From Lateolabrax maculatus (lineage: Eukaryota; Chordata; Actinopteri; Acropomatiformes; Lateolabracidae): a stretch of 64,000 nt of DNA. The stretch covers positions 6,347,501 through 6,411,500 of the forward strand of contig CM062201.1 of NCBI GenBank assembly GCA_031216445.1, read 5' to 3'. Below are positions 48,996 through 61,699 of the stretch, piece by piece (positions within the stretch are counted from its first letter, which is position 1; each line of letters begins with the position of its first letter). The notes under the pieces are model-generated. The model did not search any database and had not been told where the DNA came from. It worked only from the letters and a program-made list of their open reading frames with translations. The translations under genes were made by a program, and so were the position numbers.

Positions 48996-49851
48996 GCGTG
49001 CGCAGGAAGGGGCACGATGAAGCTTGGTCAATCTGCCAATAAATGTTTAAGGATGTTTGAATCATGTTTGGGTAAAAGCAGGGAAGAGCTGAGAAGAAAT
49101 AAAACTATACGTTCTTGCACGTAAATTTCTGACGCAGACTAATTCAGCTCACATTTTAAAAGTGTGGGCGGACAATTTGACTCGGGAGAGAGAATAGAAA
49201 CAGGGCTGGCGAGGGGCCCCTAGACAGCGCTGTTAGCTCCCTGACCTGCCTTGGGTAAATGTTTGACTAAGAGTGTCCCTGCTCGCTGTATTTGTTGCAC
49301 GCCAGTGTGCAGAAGAGGCCTAAGAGGGGGAGGAGACACTGATGTCACTGAGAAATCACTGGCATAAACACGCACAGAAATGAACCTAAACTGAACTATG
49401 TCAGTTTTTCATCTGTAACGAACTGTGCATACACTCCTATTTACTAGGGTAATGTGTGCGCGTATGTGGTTTCTTATTTATTTAATCACTCCTGTATGTA
49501 CTTACCCACCACCTCACTACAAACTTACTCTTTTATGTATTTATTTACTTACTTATGCACTTAATGTATTGCTCACTTACTGTATGGACTTAACTACAGT
49601 GACTGTGTACTCTCCTATTTACATACTTACATCATTTACCTGCTCAACTACATACTCTAGTTTCCCACCTAATCAATTGTGTGATTCCCCAGTTTGTCAA
49701 TTACATATGTGCTTACTTACTGCACTCACTCATTCACAGCTGACAGTAAGTCTCAACAGCAACGGTAAGCCCTCTTGGTGACGTACTGAGCAATTTACGT
49801 GCCTGCTCCTTGAACCACGATGTCATTTACTGCAATAGTTCCCGAGACTCC
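47926..49851. other. Intergenic stretch with one microsatellite
   Basis: No gene recognised; short TGTTTGCA repeats at 48025-48042 and a long GT array at 48943-49002. Overlapping minus frames at 48304-48721 are Cys/Val-rich shadows of CA-rich sequence. Confidence 0.5.
48943..49002. repeat. (GT)n microsatellite with CG interruptions
   Basis: About 23 perfect GT units framed by GCGTGCG and GCGTGCGTGCGC; alternating purine-pyrimidine throughout, so it could adopt Z-DNA. Confidence 0.95.
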
Positions 49852-49890
49852 AAGGCAAGGCAAGTTTATTTAGAAAGCAAATCTTATGTC
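49852..49890 (+). repeat. Short interspersed-repeat fragment
   Basis: AAGGCAAGGCAAGTTTATTTA is the opening of a repeat end common in fish genomes, usually followed by TATAGCACATTTC; here it has decayed to GAAAGCAAATCTTAT. Confidence 0.55.
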
Positions 49891-52318
49891 ATCTAAAACC
49901 CTCTGAATGGGAAAGGCTGTATTGTTTTACCTTATCAGGCATCAAATGAAACAATCTGACGAGGCAAAGAAATCCTTGTTTGATTGCACTGCTTAGAACT
50001 CGCAGACATCCAGTGACACGGGCAAAAAAAAGACTCTGAAACCCCTGATACACCCATACTTGCTTACATAATAAGTGTATTTCAGTTGGCCGCCGCCAAT
50101 GGTGTTTTTTTTTTTTATTATAAATGGTGAAACAAGACTTAGAGTCTAGTTATTAATTAGTTAGTAATCTAGTATCCCAGAGTTTCCCTTCCTTTGAATG
50201 GTTGCAAGGGGTCCTCCACCCTGTTTTAAGAAGCTGCCAACCTCAAAGAAACCTCATTAGTCCGGGTTTCAGTGGAAAGTTAATGTCTCATGATGGTTTA
50301 CATGCTGCTCCAGAAGCTTTTCCACCTCGGCAGGAAACACTGACTTCTTGTAATTTGGGGGCATAAAAATAGAAAATCTTTAATCTTGGTTAAAATCCTG
50401 ACATTTCTCCACAGACTTATACATGGACCTCTTACAAATCAAGAGCATGAAGTCCAGTGTGTGGTCACACAAGTCTTAAAATGCTAAAATGAGACCATTA
50501 ACACTGTTCTTCTGTTGGCAAACCACTTAACCCGCCCTAACCTGGGATGGATTACAGCCCAAGACTTTCTAAACCAATCCGACAAGAGGAATCTCGGCAG
50601 GAACTGTTACACCAGCATTTCATTCAGGGTAGAAATCATTTTAAACTTATCTCAAGGTTAAGATTTAAATTATTTCATACAATTCAAACTAATGTTTCCA
50701 AGGTCAAAAATGCACTTTTTTCTTCCGGTGAAGTGATCCAGTGGTTCTGCATAATACAGGAGGAAACGGCATAATTTGCATAAAAAAGTAATTATATATG
50801 CATATATATGCATATACGAAATGAATTAGATACAAAACTGTATTATTCCAACAACCTTAGGTCAAAGGAATAGTTTTCTTGGATGAGAAGAGGGGAAACA
50901 GCTAGCTAAAGGTTAAAAAAAATTACTTCTAGCACCCATACAACAAGTCATATCTTGTTTGTTTCATCTATACAAAAACTGAATTGTAAAAACAATTCCT
51001 GGGTGTACGGGAAGTTAGGTGCTTGAGCTAAACTCAGCCAATTGTCTCCTGGCTCTATCTTCAGGCTTAGCTTACAGACAATGGGAGTGGTACCAATCTT
51101 CTTATCTAACTTTGCATGAAAGCAAATAAGTGTATATCACACAATGTTGAACTATCTTTTTAATCTTTCTGTTTTTTGTGCCCTTTGTGCGCCAAGCTTT
51201 AGCTAATGTGATAGCGGCGGTAGCAGTTTTGGCATGTCACTGCAGGAAAAGCACAGGCGTAATTGATAACATAAAAGACGACTGCATTCCATTTAGGTGA
51301 GCTGGTTCCAGGCTCCTGGTACTGTGCATGCTGGCTTACTGGCATGGTTCACTGGAACTCTTAATAAAACTCAGCCATCGTTAACCAAATTTCTTACAGT
51401 TGTGCTTTTCCTGCTCTGGCAAGTCGAAATTCACATCACCGGTCCTGTAGCCAGATACAACTGCTGTGCCTTGAAATACTATGGATGCTTGGCTTTCTTA
51501 TTGAGTTTAACCAAAAAAGTCATATATTCCTGCTTTATTAAGCCGAGATGTGACATTATGTGAGACAACGGCACTTCTGAATGGTTGGACATAAAGTCTG
51601 TGATAATACTAAAGCTCTGGACTCTTTGTCCACATCCTCACGCCCAGTGGTCTGAAGCCTTTCTGCATTTAATGGATTTCACTTGCAGTTCAAGGAGATT
51701 TATTTGGAACGCTGCTTGTACTGTAGTCGGTTCAGGGTCTTCTCCAACGCACCTGTCTACCTACAGGTGTGCAAAAGTTCTGCTTTTGAATTTGTATTAT
51801 TTTCATAGAGAAAGTGTAATATACCTCAACTCACCACAACCCCTCACTGTTGCATTTAACAGGCTGCTGCACACGCTGATGATGGTGTGGTTACAAGGTA
51901 GAGAAGGGCAACATTGATTGGCTTCCCTTCCCCAGAAAACAAAAGGTCATGGAGGCTTCCTGAGTTATCGCCCGTCCCCATTCTCACCGCTGTGATATCT
52001 GTCACTAATCATAGCTGCTCTGTGCAGTCCTGTTTTCACAAACCCTTCACAACACTCTTCCATGTGTGGCACCAAACCCTGCAACAAGTGTGAAATCGAA
52101 AATTATTATTACCTGTGGATCATGTTATGTTGGTCTGAGGGTTTTCTTGAAACAACTGAAAGCATTTTCAAATACATCAAATCACTACAATGATAAATGT
52201 ATATTTTGTGTTTTTTTGCAGCTGTTACCCTACTACATTATACTGAATCATTTCTTTTTTCTTTCCGTCGATGCTTTCCCTTATGTTTTATTTGTCTGAC
52301 TCATGCTATTCGCTCTTC
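49891..52318. other. Intergenic stretch without recognised genes
   Basis: AT-rich. A palindromic ATATATGCAT pair lies at about 50796-50815. Frames at 50547-50774, 51297-51563 and 51585-51917 have no recognisable domains and no paired splice sites that I could find. Confidence 0.5.
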
Positions 52319-52348
52319 ACACACACACACACACACCCACATACACGC

Positions 52349-52394
<46 letters not shown>
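52319..52394. repeat. (CA)n microsatellite
   Basis: About 35 CA units with a few CCCA and CG interruptions in the first third. Confidence 0.96.
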
Positions 52395-52397
<3 letters not shown>

Positions 52398-53539
52398 CTC
52401 CGCTCACAGTATAAGCCTGTCTGTGGGAGTTCTCCTCAGTACAGTATGCAGTCTGTGGGTTTTATCAGAGGTGTCCCACCTGGAGGGAGTCTGGGAGCAA
52501 AAACACAGCTTCAGACAGATTTAGAGCTCTTTCTGCTCCGCAGGAATGAATGAGCGGTGTTTGCGTTGCGCGGTGTTTGAATAGTGCTCTTTTTCGAGCA
52601 AGCCTCCCATTGGTAAGTGGCTCCTGGGGTGTGAGGATGCATAATGATGCTGCTGGATAAAACTCTTCCATCTGTAAAATGGCAACACTCAGAATTGACA
52701 AAACAAATAGCAGGATAGACACTGATTTGTGTGTATTCTTTTAATGATAGTCAATCAAACATTGGTGTTAAATAGTCCCCATAAATAACAACAATGCACT
52801 CTGTCAAATGTAAACATTTTCTTTGCAGAATACCACACACACACACACATACATACAGTATATATTCTCTGTATGGACGAACCAGCGCTGTGTTCAGCAG
52901 CTGTCTGTATTAAAGAATTGTGTGTCTTCTTAAAACATAGTTTGCCATAGGCTGTTTTCTGGGCCTGCTATAGTGACTGTGACTGTGGATTAAATTAAGT
53001 CAGGCTGACAAAGATCAAAGCCAAAAACCTTCACCTTGAGAGGGTTATTTATCCTTTTATTTTACATATGGTTACATTTCTTGATTATATTACATGTGGT
53101 TACTATTTAATGTGTGTAAGCTCTGCAAAAACATTACATATGCCTGAGATTGTAAGCATTTGCCTAATTTGACAGTGTAATGACACATGGTTCCACTTAT
53201 CCTGTATGACACTAAAGTGATACAGTATATTGTTACATACTTCAGGTTATGATAAACACAATGCTCTTCATGCCTTATACATATACACAAAATGACATCT
53301 TATAAAGTGACTATACCTGTAAGGATGCCATAAAATAACATATTTAAAAGTTTCTAAAACTAATTTGATGAATCATTACAAATTGCATTTAATTGTTACA
53401 TACACATAGAACATTTCATATTTACTGTGGCACACATTTCACTCTGAAAACGTCAGACATCATGCCTGGTATCAGATAATAAGGTTCCTTTTATACTCAT
53501 TCTGTAGGGGATCTGTGGCACAATGTATAACTTCATCAG

Positions 53540-53765
53540 CAGGGGCGCCTTAACATTATTGTAGGCCCTGGGGCTACGGATGTTTTTGAACGTGCGTACT
53601 GTGTAAATATATAATATTATAAATTTAGAATATCGTAGTTTGTGACCCTACTATATATATATACTGAAACTTTTTTGTACGCTCATGTCTCGTGAGGCCC
53701 CTGATCAGGCCGTAGGCCTAGGACCCAGGGCCTAAGACCCCACAGATCGCATTAAGGCACCATTG
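53540..53765. mobile_element. Small non-autonomous hAT-like element with target-site duplication
   Basis: The left end CAGGGGCGCCTTAAC and the reverse complement of the right end, CAATGGTGCCTTAATG, are related inverted repeats, and farther in both ends carry TAGGCCCTGGG. The flanking octamers TTCATCAG (53532-53539) and ATCACCAG (53766-53773) agree at six of eight positions, as an eroded 8-bp target duplication would. The CAGGGGYG start and 8-bp duplication are hallmarks of the hAT superfamily. It is 226 bp long and has no transposase, so it was moved by an enzyme encoded elsewhere. Confidence 0.65.
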
Positions 53766-53773
53766 ATCACCAG

Positions 53774-56700
53774 TTACACTTATGAGCTTTAACTTTGTTC
53801 CACAGCATCCTCCAGCATATCATCATATCCAGCAGTTCAGTTTTGAAATGAACCAGGTTATGGGTCACTGTATCTATTGCAACATATTAATTCAGAGACA
53901 GAATTAATCTATAACATGTTCAATTTCTCATATCATTACTGTTGCATGTAAATGTACCCAAAACTAGGGCAATGAAGGACTGTAACCGTTTGGCTTGAAG
54001 GTGATATTGATGAATCAGAATACCAGTTGTTGTGATTAATGATGTCCACAGTTTTCTCTGAACACTATTTTTATGGAGAATTGTCCATTCATGCAGCCAG
54101 GTAATGAGCTCAAATCAGCTATGGCTTCACTCATGGTTATTGGCAGCAGTGTCGCATGTAGAAGCAGCTATGTAAATTAGTTAATTAACCTTGGTGTCGT
54201 TATGTACTTGTGCTTGTTATGTACAAAAGAAATGGAAAAAGATTGCAGCCAAGAGTGTCACAACTTATCCACAATTACTCTTCGTATTATTTTAAATTTG
54301 AGCCATTAGGTCCAAAAGAGCCATAATATTGTATTATTTTAATGGCATGCATGTGCACGGCTGTCGAAGTTTGGCCACAAAAATGTGGAAGCCTGAAAAT
54401 GTGTTTTGGCCTTTGCACCCAATGAGCAACTTTGAAGGCATGCAGCGCCATCTTGGAAGGTGGCATCCAGTTCTCTTTACACGTTCATGCTTTCAGTTGA
54501 GAAAGGTCCAACTGGAAGAGAGTGAGGTCCTCAGGCCTGAGGTGCAAATAGGTTTACAGTCACAGTGATTTTAATTAAAGTATGTAACTAAATAATAAAA
54601 AAAAAATAAAATAAAAAATAAAAATAAAATAAAATCCAATCTGTAAGGAAGCCAACATACTGAAGACAAGTCAGAAAGTCTCATGTCTTTGTATAAATCA
54701 CTACACAGAGCCTGAAAGTATAATAACTAAAGAGAAGTTAAAATAATTTCTGATAATGTCTGAATATAATTCCTTTTGAACCTGTTTCAGGGCAACAAAT
54801 TACAATTTTGTGGTGCTGAATAAAACTGTATTCATATCCTTAGTTCAATATATTACTTGTTGTTTTACGTCATTTTCTCAAGATAACAAATTTTTGCCAG
54901 TAAACACATATTTTAATTTCTATTCTGGCTATTTTACTCTGTTCTCAGGGACATTTTTGAATGTTGTCAGTAACGGACCACGCAGTATAGGCACTGGGCG
55001 GTCTGTTACTATCTGAGTGTGAGTGTGACTGAAGTTCAGTCAGTTCTATCAGACTGAGCAAAGATAAACTTTTGAGCAACAATGCAGCAATCAAAATAGC
55101 TCAAAATGTTTGATATCTCAACATAAGAGCAATTAAATGATTTCAGTAAAATGGGCTTAAAAGTAACTATGACCAGCACAAAATCTGAAGTGGTGATCTC
55201 ATGAAAATAGTGCGGTCTTTGGGCATCAGGTTCATTTTCACAACAATGGCCGATGACAACTCAGCCTCCTATAGCAGAGGATCTCAGTTGACTCCTTTGG
55301 TTTGCTTTACTGTCTCCTCTGTGGAAGTCAGACAGGGAGACTCTCAGCGCGGCAAAGGCGGGCGTGCAGCGAGGACACTGAGTGACTAGATCACATGTGA
55401 CAGAGCTGCGAAGGACCGTTGCATGTCGACCAGCGTGGAGGGAAAGCAAGGCAGGAGGGCGAGATGATGGAGGGAACGAAGAACAAGGAGGAGATCGGGA
55501 GGCACTGAGGGGAAAAGGCCAGTTACTGCCTGAGGGAGCTGAGGAAAAACAAAGGAGGGGGATTGTAGTTTGCTCATATACTGCTTATTAAGACACATAT
55601 ACAGGATTTGCGTCACTTAGAAAGCATGGGAAAAGAGTAAAAAGAAAGCTGGCATGACCAGCAGGCAATGTCAGTGTGAAAAGAGAGAGTCAGAGAGGTG
55701 TCAAAATGAGATCAAGAGAAATTATAAGAGTGAGGTTGAGAAGGGGGGCAGGGGTCCGAAGGTGCAAAGCTGAGGTTGTGTGTGTTACATAAACACTGTC
55801 CCTGCCTTCCTGCCAGGTTGCAGTCAGGTTGCAGGGTCCAATCAGAGCATGCGAGGCCACAGCCACAGCCAGGCCACTATTTGTGCAGCCAAGAGGAGAC
55901 GCAGCAGGAGGAGACACCAGTAATATGTGTGATACCATACACTGGGGTGATCATAACAACGAGGCTTGTTTACAAGGCTGCCTTGGGGCGTGTCGTCTCC
56001 CAGCAGAACCCCTTTGTGGCGCACTGCTCACATGGGTTTATGTAGACTCCACATTGTGGTAAGAGGACATTTAAGAACGTAGGAAGTGAGTCAGATCAAC
56101 AGGATTAGTTGGCCTTTTTGAAAACCACGCCAGGTTAACAGATTGGGTTTCTTGACCTGCCTTTTGGTCGCTGCTAATAAAATGTCCATATTTTGGTGAT
56201 TTCTGTGAGAAAAACTGTGCCAAAATGTACTTGTCAATGACCTTTGTGCCAAGACAAAGAGAAGACAATGATGATTTGAAATTGACATTAGCAATAAAAA
56301 GCAATGTCTAAACTAAATCTAAAAGTTAAGAGGTCACCAGAGTAATTACAATTCATCCAACACTGCCGTCCCTAAAGTCCCTAGCCTGGCTTTATACAAA
56401 CTATTATCAGTTGATTAACCCATGAAACATTTCATGCCAACAATCTTGTTCATGTGTGGCTCACTGTCATCGGACTCTGCCTGCATCTGCTCTTGCCTGT
56501 GCAGCTGCAGCTGCAGCATCACAAAGCGGCGGATCAAATGCATGATGGCTTGGAAGGCTGATATTTGGACACACTTCACTTATAAAGCCAAAGAGGGAGT
56601 GAGCGTGTTGTCCTGTCGGGAGAGAAGCTCCATCATAAAATGGTTGGAAGGAAAAACCTCAAGAGACGCCTTACAGTGCACCTGGACACAGAAATGGGGG

Positions 56701-57310
56701 TTGTTTGAGGTGCTATGCAAGCTATTTTTAGTTCAGATGAGGGCTTCCGTTTTGAACTGCCTCACTTCTGTTCTGTTATCACTTCACATGTTGGATATCG
56801 TTGTTGTTGTTGGAACCTTTTGTTAACCAAGAATAAGGCACCGCTTCCACCCAGTGTGACACTTGAGAGGCCCAGGTGCTCCTGAGGACGGCTGAAATAG
56901 TCCGTGCATGCCACTGACGCTAATGTCTGGCAGCAAAAAACATTTTCGGGAACACTGCAAGCTGTGAAAAGACCAAAAGCTGGAGTTTCCGATACACTCT
57001 GTGTCCAGTTTTATCTCCAAAATAAATGTTTCAACCAATAACAGAAATTCTCAGCAGTTAACACTGAAACCAAACCAGGCGAACCACTGCAAGACTTCTG
57101 CTGGTTATAGCCTGTAAAGTTAAACGTTGACGCTGTTGTTCTTTTATTAACTGGGAGAAAGTTTAAGCATTTGCACGGTTTCAGCCTTGCAGGTTTCAAA
57201 ACATTTATCCTAGTTTCTTTGAATTACAATAAAAAACAAAAAAGAAATAGCACATATCTACGTATATCTCTTATAACAGAAAACTATAGATTCCTATATG
57301 GGATTTGGCA
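53774..57310. other. Intergenic stretch without recognised genes
   Basis: Contains an A-rich AAAAT array at 54590-54634. A GC-richer part at 55250-55560 includes ATGGCCGATGACAAC in good start context, with a 47-codon frame to a stop; I see no matching splice donor or family and do not call it a gene. The 134-codon frame at 56422-56826 is also unsupported. Confidence 0.5.
54590..54634. repeat. A-rich (AAAAT)n low-complexity tract
   Basis: Imperfect AAAAT/AAAT units over 45 bp. Confidence 0.9.
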
Positions 57311-57720
57311 GTGAAATCAGTGGATGCCAGTGTTGGTTGGTTGGTCTGCCACAATTTGGTCCAGACTGAAATATCTACTATTGGATGGATTCCAGACATT
57401 CAAGATCCCCTGAGGACAAATCCTACTGCCTGGGTGATCACCTTACTTTTGAACGAGCGCCACCATGAGGCCAAAATTTTCATTTGCCAGGTACTTTGGC
57501 ATGTAAGCAAATACCTTCAATACATACAATTCCCATCAGCCTCAGCTGTGCTTTGTGTGCAGTGTATTTTTGAGTGTGTGCAATGGTTAGCATGCAAACA
57601 CACACAACCAAGATGGTGAACATGGTAAACATCACATCACTGTGAGTATAGTAACATGCTTAGTTTGCATTTAGGTATCTACGCACAGCCTCAGGCTCGG
57701 CTGCAGCCCGTTAGTCTTGT
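57311..57720 (+). repeat. Interspersed repeat, long relic copy
   Basis: Ordered landmarks of a very abundant fish repeat are present: TTGGTCCAGACTGAAATATCT, ACTATTGGATGGATT, CAGACATTCA, GGTGATCACCTTAC, GAGCGCCACCATGAGG, CCCATCAGCCTCAGCTGTGC, AAGATGGTGAACATGGTAAAC and GTTAGTCTTGTTTAAT. I recognise the element but am not certain of its library name. It fully explains the 104-codon plus-strand frame in this place. Confidence 0.75.
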
Positions 57721-59560
57721 TTAATTTAATCAAAGTGATAGCTCATGTTGTTTGATGGTAATTTTGATTCATTATTAGCCGGGAGTCTGTTGACATTGAC
57801 ACAAAGCTTTTAGCATTAAGTTTATTGGAACACTGGTGTAAATCAACTACAATTTAGACAACCGAGTAGCTGAAAAATCTCAAGGTGTCTTACACATAAA
57901 TTATTTCAGCCAGTTTGACTTCAGGAATCCAAATGTGTCCAAGTGTCCTGAAATTATTCCTTAATGCATTTAACAAAAGATCTATTATGTGTTTAATGGT
58001 TAAAATCACATTTCTTTTCTTTCCTTTCTTCATTCACCTTTCACTGTAATTGTCTCAGGTCAGGCTGGCACTATTATCTTAATGTTCCTGTCTATGATTG
58101 AAAGGATTTAAAAAAAGGCCGGCATGTCTTTTTTAAGCATACACTTGATGACTTTCTTGTACTGAACTTCTGGGTCTAGCTGCCATATTCAGAAAATGCT
58201 GAAGTTTTACGCTCAATTTAGAATTTCTCAAACCAAAGAAATAAAAGTTGAAAGTTCTGATATATACGCATGCATCATTGGGTTGCACTTTTAGTTTGAA
58301 TTGCTGAATTTATACAATATTAATTCAGCTGTGTACCTAATCTCAATATCTGTTGATATTCTAATAAACTTATTTTACATTGAATTTTATTTCATTATAT
58401 TCTGCTGCTATTATATTCCAGACTCTACATATTGGGTATGTTCTAAATTTTAAATTTCATTTTTATTTCACATATGGTAAAGTTTCTGTATATGTAATAC
58501 CCCTGAAATGTGTCATCTCATCTAATTTGCATTAATCTGGTGTTCAAATTTATATATGTCAAAAAATAATCTGGCCCATTTGGAACTGAGTAGGGTCTCC
58601 TCAGGCTGGGAGGAGCTGTTATTTTGATTTACGTGCTAACGTCCTATTAACTGAGTTAAAAGTTGACAGGATCTAAAACTGGACCAAAGGGAAAATTTGC
58701 TGACTCCCAGTGACCCACTGACCAGTGGTTTGTTTGGACGGCTCCCAGGTCAGGTTCTAGAAACCCTTTGTAGCAGCGACCCTGAGCCAATATAGAAATA
58801 CCTTACCCGCTGGCATTAGGGGGTCAAATGTTAACTTTCTTTTGTATCCTAATGTTTCTCTGCATCTACACGTCGACAGTATGTGGCAGGTACTGTAACA
58901 CGCCACACAACTCATCTTATCTCTCTGAGGTCGGAATGCTGACCAACTCCAATTAGGAAAAAATTGAGATTATCTCTAAAATAGGATTTAGCAGACAGAC
59001 TGGGATTACAGGGGGCAGGGGGGAACAGAGACTCTACTCTCTACTCCTGTGTGTGCTTATGTGTGACTTTGCCTGCACGGCATGCGTTACGTGTATCTAT
59101 ATGGTACATTTACGATTTTTCTCTCTTAGATGCTTCATACCATCTATCAAGGAAACAGTGCAACTACAATTTGAATATTAAAGTGTGAAAACATTTACTT
59201 TTTCATTTAATTCCTCGTGGACTCTTTATTATTCTGTCTGAACCACATGACACTTTCACAATATAGAGTTTTAGTGATTTGAATTATTTTCTCTTTCATC
59301 ACATGTAAAATGATTTGTTCTTCTACTGTACAGGTAGATTGTTTTTGAAACTATAGCAGGGAGATTAAAAACAAATAATTTCTTTATGTGCAGTTGACCC
59401 ACTTCCAGCATATGGGGTATAGGTTTAACCAGCAATGACATTCTGTATAATCAGACAGCCTTACATCCTACTGGATTGATTTCAGCTGCATTCCTGCATC
59501 CAAAGTCCAGCACCTCATTGATTTACCACCAATCCCCCTTATCTGGTTAAATGTGTGTCT

Positions 59561-59564
<4 letters not shown>
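57721..59564. other. Intergenic stretch without recognised genes
   Basis: AT-rich, with essentially no open frames above 60 codons on either strand between about 57.7 and 60.0 kb. I see no RNA gene or identifiable repeat. Confidence 0.6.

Positions 59565-59597
<33 letters not shown>
59565..59597. repeat. (GT)n microsatellite
   Basis: About 14 GT units after TCTGTGTCT interruptions. Confidence 0.95.
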
Positions 59598-59599
<2 letters not shown>

Positions 59600-60670
59600 C
59601 TGGTCTGCAGAAGGGTTAAAGGAGCGGTGGGGGGGTCAAGTGGGAGTAGTCTGCTCACGTGTTAGGGATTGTGATGACAGGGCCCAGTGTGTGTGCATTA
59701 AGCTGTTAGTGTAGACTAAGCTGCGGGACGTCAGTTTAATGTATCCTCACAGCACCTCTCTGGATAGAGGTGTGTGGGCCAGATTATAGACAGAGAGAGC
59801 GAGAGAGGCTGAAAAACAACATTTGACTGTGATACAGACGTTCGGTGGCCGTGGTGATCGGAATTCATTTCAGATTAGATCGGATGAATCTTTAATCATT
59901 CCCTTAAAGACAAAATGCTGCAGGGTATAAATAAGGGCAGACCAAGTTGGAGGTGTTAAACATAATGTAACTAACATTCGTGAGTGTACGTACAGTTTAA
60001 ATAAAGATGCACCTTCACGTCCATAACAGCAGGCCAGAAAACATCACCTTAAACTGAATAAGGATAAAAACCCCTCACTCTCAACCCCAACAGAGTGCAG
60101 GGTTTTAGTCAAATAATGGAAAGCTATAACAGAGAGATAGATAGATTGATGGATAGATACATCGATCCTCTGCTGCCCCCACGTGGCCTTTTTAGTTACT
60201 ACAACTCAGCAACACCCCCCCCCGAGTCCTTGCCTGCCCTTTTAAAATCCTCATCTGTGCGTCGACAACCAAAGATACACACGTATCAAGATGGATCACG
60301 CCCTGTCTCAACCTACAGACGGCTGCTAGAGTAGTGACACTTTTTTAATCCCGAATGAGCGTAGGCCCACTTTATCAGTGAAAATAAATACATACATACA
60401 TTAGAAAAAGTTAATTACTACTTCATAATTAAATGAGAACCAGCACATTTGCATCCGTGTTCTGTGTCTCTTTCCTAGGTACTTTATTTTACCCACGACC
60501 TTTTTTATAAATATATATATTAATACCCTGGTACGTACATTTACCGGCGTGTAGTATCGAAACAGTCGAGTCGTTCAGAGGGAGTGAATCATCCCGCCGT
60601 GCTGTCTGCTCTCTGGTCCGCCCTTACAGTTGACAGTACCGCCGACATTAACGAGTTTAATAACTCCATG

Positions 60671-60733
60671 TTAGTTGTTAGTTGTTAGTTGTTAGTTATT
60701 AGTTGTTAGTTATTAGTTGTTAGTTGTTAGTTA
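60671..60733. repeat. Nine-unit TTAGTT(G/A) tandem array
   Basis: Nine exact 7-bp units in register: six TTAGTTG and three TTAGTTA. It lies in the CpG-rich patch about 240 bp before the tRNA gene. The unit is not the vertebrate telomere repeat TTAGGG. Confidence 0.95.
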
Positions 60734-60892
60734 TCTGAGAGGAAGCGTCGGATAAGTTCTCGCTTCACCGAGCAGATGTGCAGTGGCGCCGCTGTTCCAC
60801 ATCTCAGCCAGACAAACTAACCTCAGTCACGGGTGCAGCGCAGGCGCGTGTGCAGGTGTGCAACGTGCACGGTGTGTGACAGGAGCTGGCGG

Positions 60893-60915
60893 TGTGTGTG
60901 TGTGTGTGTGTGTGT
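60893..60915. repeat. (GT)n microsatellite
   Basis: About 11 GT units, 60 bp upstream of the tRNA gene. Confidence 0.93.
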
Positions 60916-60976
60916 ACACATGCCACTCGCGACATCAAAGTCCATAAGTTAACGAGCCATGTTGGCGGTACCATCC

Positions 60977-61048
60977 GGTCCCATGGTGTAATGGTTAGCA
61001 CTCTGGACTTTGAATCCAGCGATCCGAGTTCAAATCTCGGTGGGACCT
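60977..61048 (+). tRNA. tRNA-Gln (anticodon TTG)
   Basis: The 72-nt gene folds completely. The acceptor stem GGTCCCA pairs with TGGGACC, with T as the discriminator base. The D arm holds the A box TGGTGTAATGG, the anticodon arm is CTGGA-CTTTGAA-TCCAG with anticodon TTG, and the T arm is CCGAG-TTCAAAT-CTCGG with the B box GAGTTCAAATCTC. There is no intron, and the CCA end is not encoded, as usual in eukaryotes. A TTTT at 61055-61058, six bases downstream, is a Pol III terminator. To my memory the sequence is that of the vertebrate tRNA-Gln(TTG). It reads CAA codons. No decay is visible, so I take it as functional. Confidence 0.96.
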
Positions 61049-61054
61049 CGTCCC

Positions 61055-61058
61055 TTTT
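61055..61058 (+). terminator. Pol III terminator of tRNA-Gln
   Basis: Four T residues after TCGTCCC, within the normal distance from the tRNA 3' end. A run of four is the minimum efficient vertebrate Pol III terminator. Confidence 0.85.
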
Positions 61059-61699
61059 CTTCTCCGTGAAACAATGATCTGCTGCACACTTTTTGGGTGC
61101 AGACGCGTAGAGCGGAAGCAGATAAACAGCAGCTGTGTGCCTGAACCACCGAGCACACAGCAGGGCCGCAGAGAGTGAGCGGCAGACTTCCCACCTTGCC
61201 CTGCCGTTTTCCTCCCATGTTGCTCTAATGAATTCTGGTTGAAGAGGGAATTTCCTAATGATGTCCAGTGCAGCCAGAAAGACTGGGAAAGGGGGGACAA
61301 TCCTGACAGATTCTGTCCCCAAGTGACCTCTCTGCCACAGGCCCTGCCCCACCCTCTCCGGGCCCATACCCTGTCCTCAGTGCTCAGATCCTTCAGTACA
61401 TTAGAACAATGTAACAAAATAAAATCTCTATTCCCAGGAGGCCAAGGGGAGCTCATTTAACTACTTATTATACTATGTAGTATAAATGTATCTGAATCTA
61501 TAACACGTTTTCTAAATTGAAAATCTATCTGCAAAGTAACTAGCAAGACATAAAAAGGACAATATTTCCCTCTAGTATATAAAGCAGCAGTGGAAATATC
61601 TAATAAGTGTAGTATGGTGCTGTAACAAAGATCAACCTTGGAAACATACTGTGGCACAAATGAAATATTTTTACTCAGAAATACAACTTACACTGAATA
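61059..61699. other. Stretch between the tRNA gene and the next transcript
   Basis: GC-moderate up to 61,400, then AT-rich. The long minus frames here are partly antisense to the tRNA and have no domain. AATAAA at about 61418 in plus orientation has no plus-strand gene before it. Confidence 0.5.

Larger units (their letters stand above)
60535..60960. promoter_or_regulatory. CpG-rich patch upstream of the tRNA gene
   Basis: CpG is clearly more frequent here than in the flanks (for example CGGCGTGTAGTATCG, GTACCGCCGACATTAACG, AGTGGCGCCGC), ending just before the tRNA gene. Active vertebrate tRNA genes often lie in such patches. A promoter for a Pol II gene is also possible, but no exon is visible. 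Confidence 0.4.

Noticed and set aside
55201..55389. Start-like ATGGCCGATGAC with a short frame in a GC-richer part
   Set aside because: Good start context alone; no donor, no family, and the surrounding frames on the other strand are equally open.
57305..57619. 104-codon plus-strand frame
   Set aside because: It lies wholly within a recognised high-copy fish repeat.
60671..60733. Interstitial telomere repeat
   Set aside because: The unit is TTAGTTG/TTAGTTA with a 7-bp period; vertebrate telomeres are TTAGGG with a 6-bp period.
60804..61367. 187-codon minus-strand frame, the longest in the window
   Set aside because: It runs antisense through the tRNA-Gln gene and the GT microsatellite, has no domain, and its His-Thr repeats come from the CA array.
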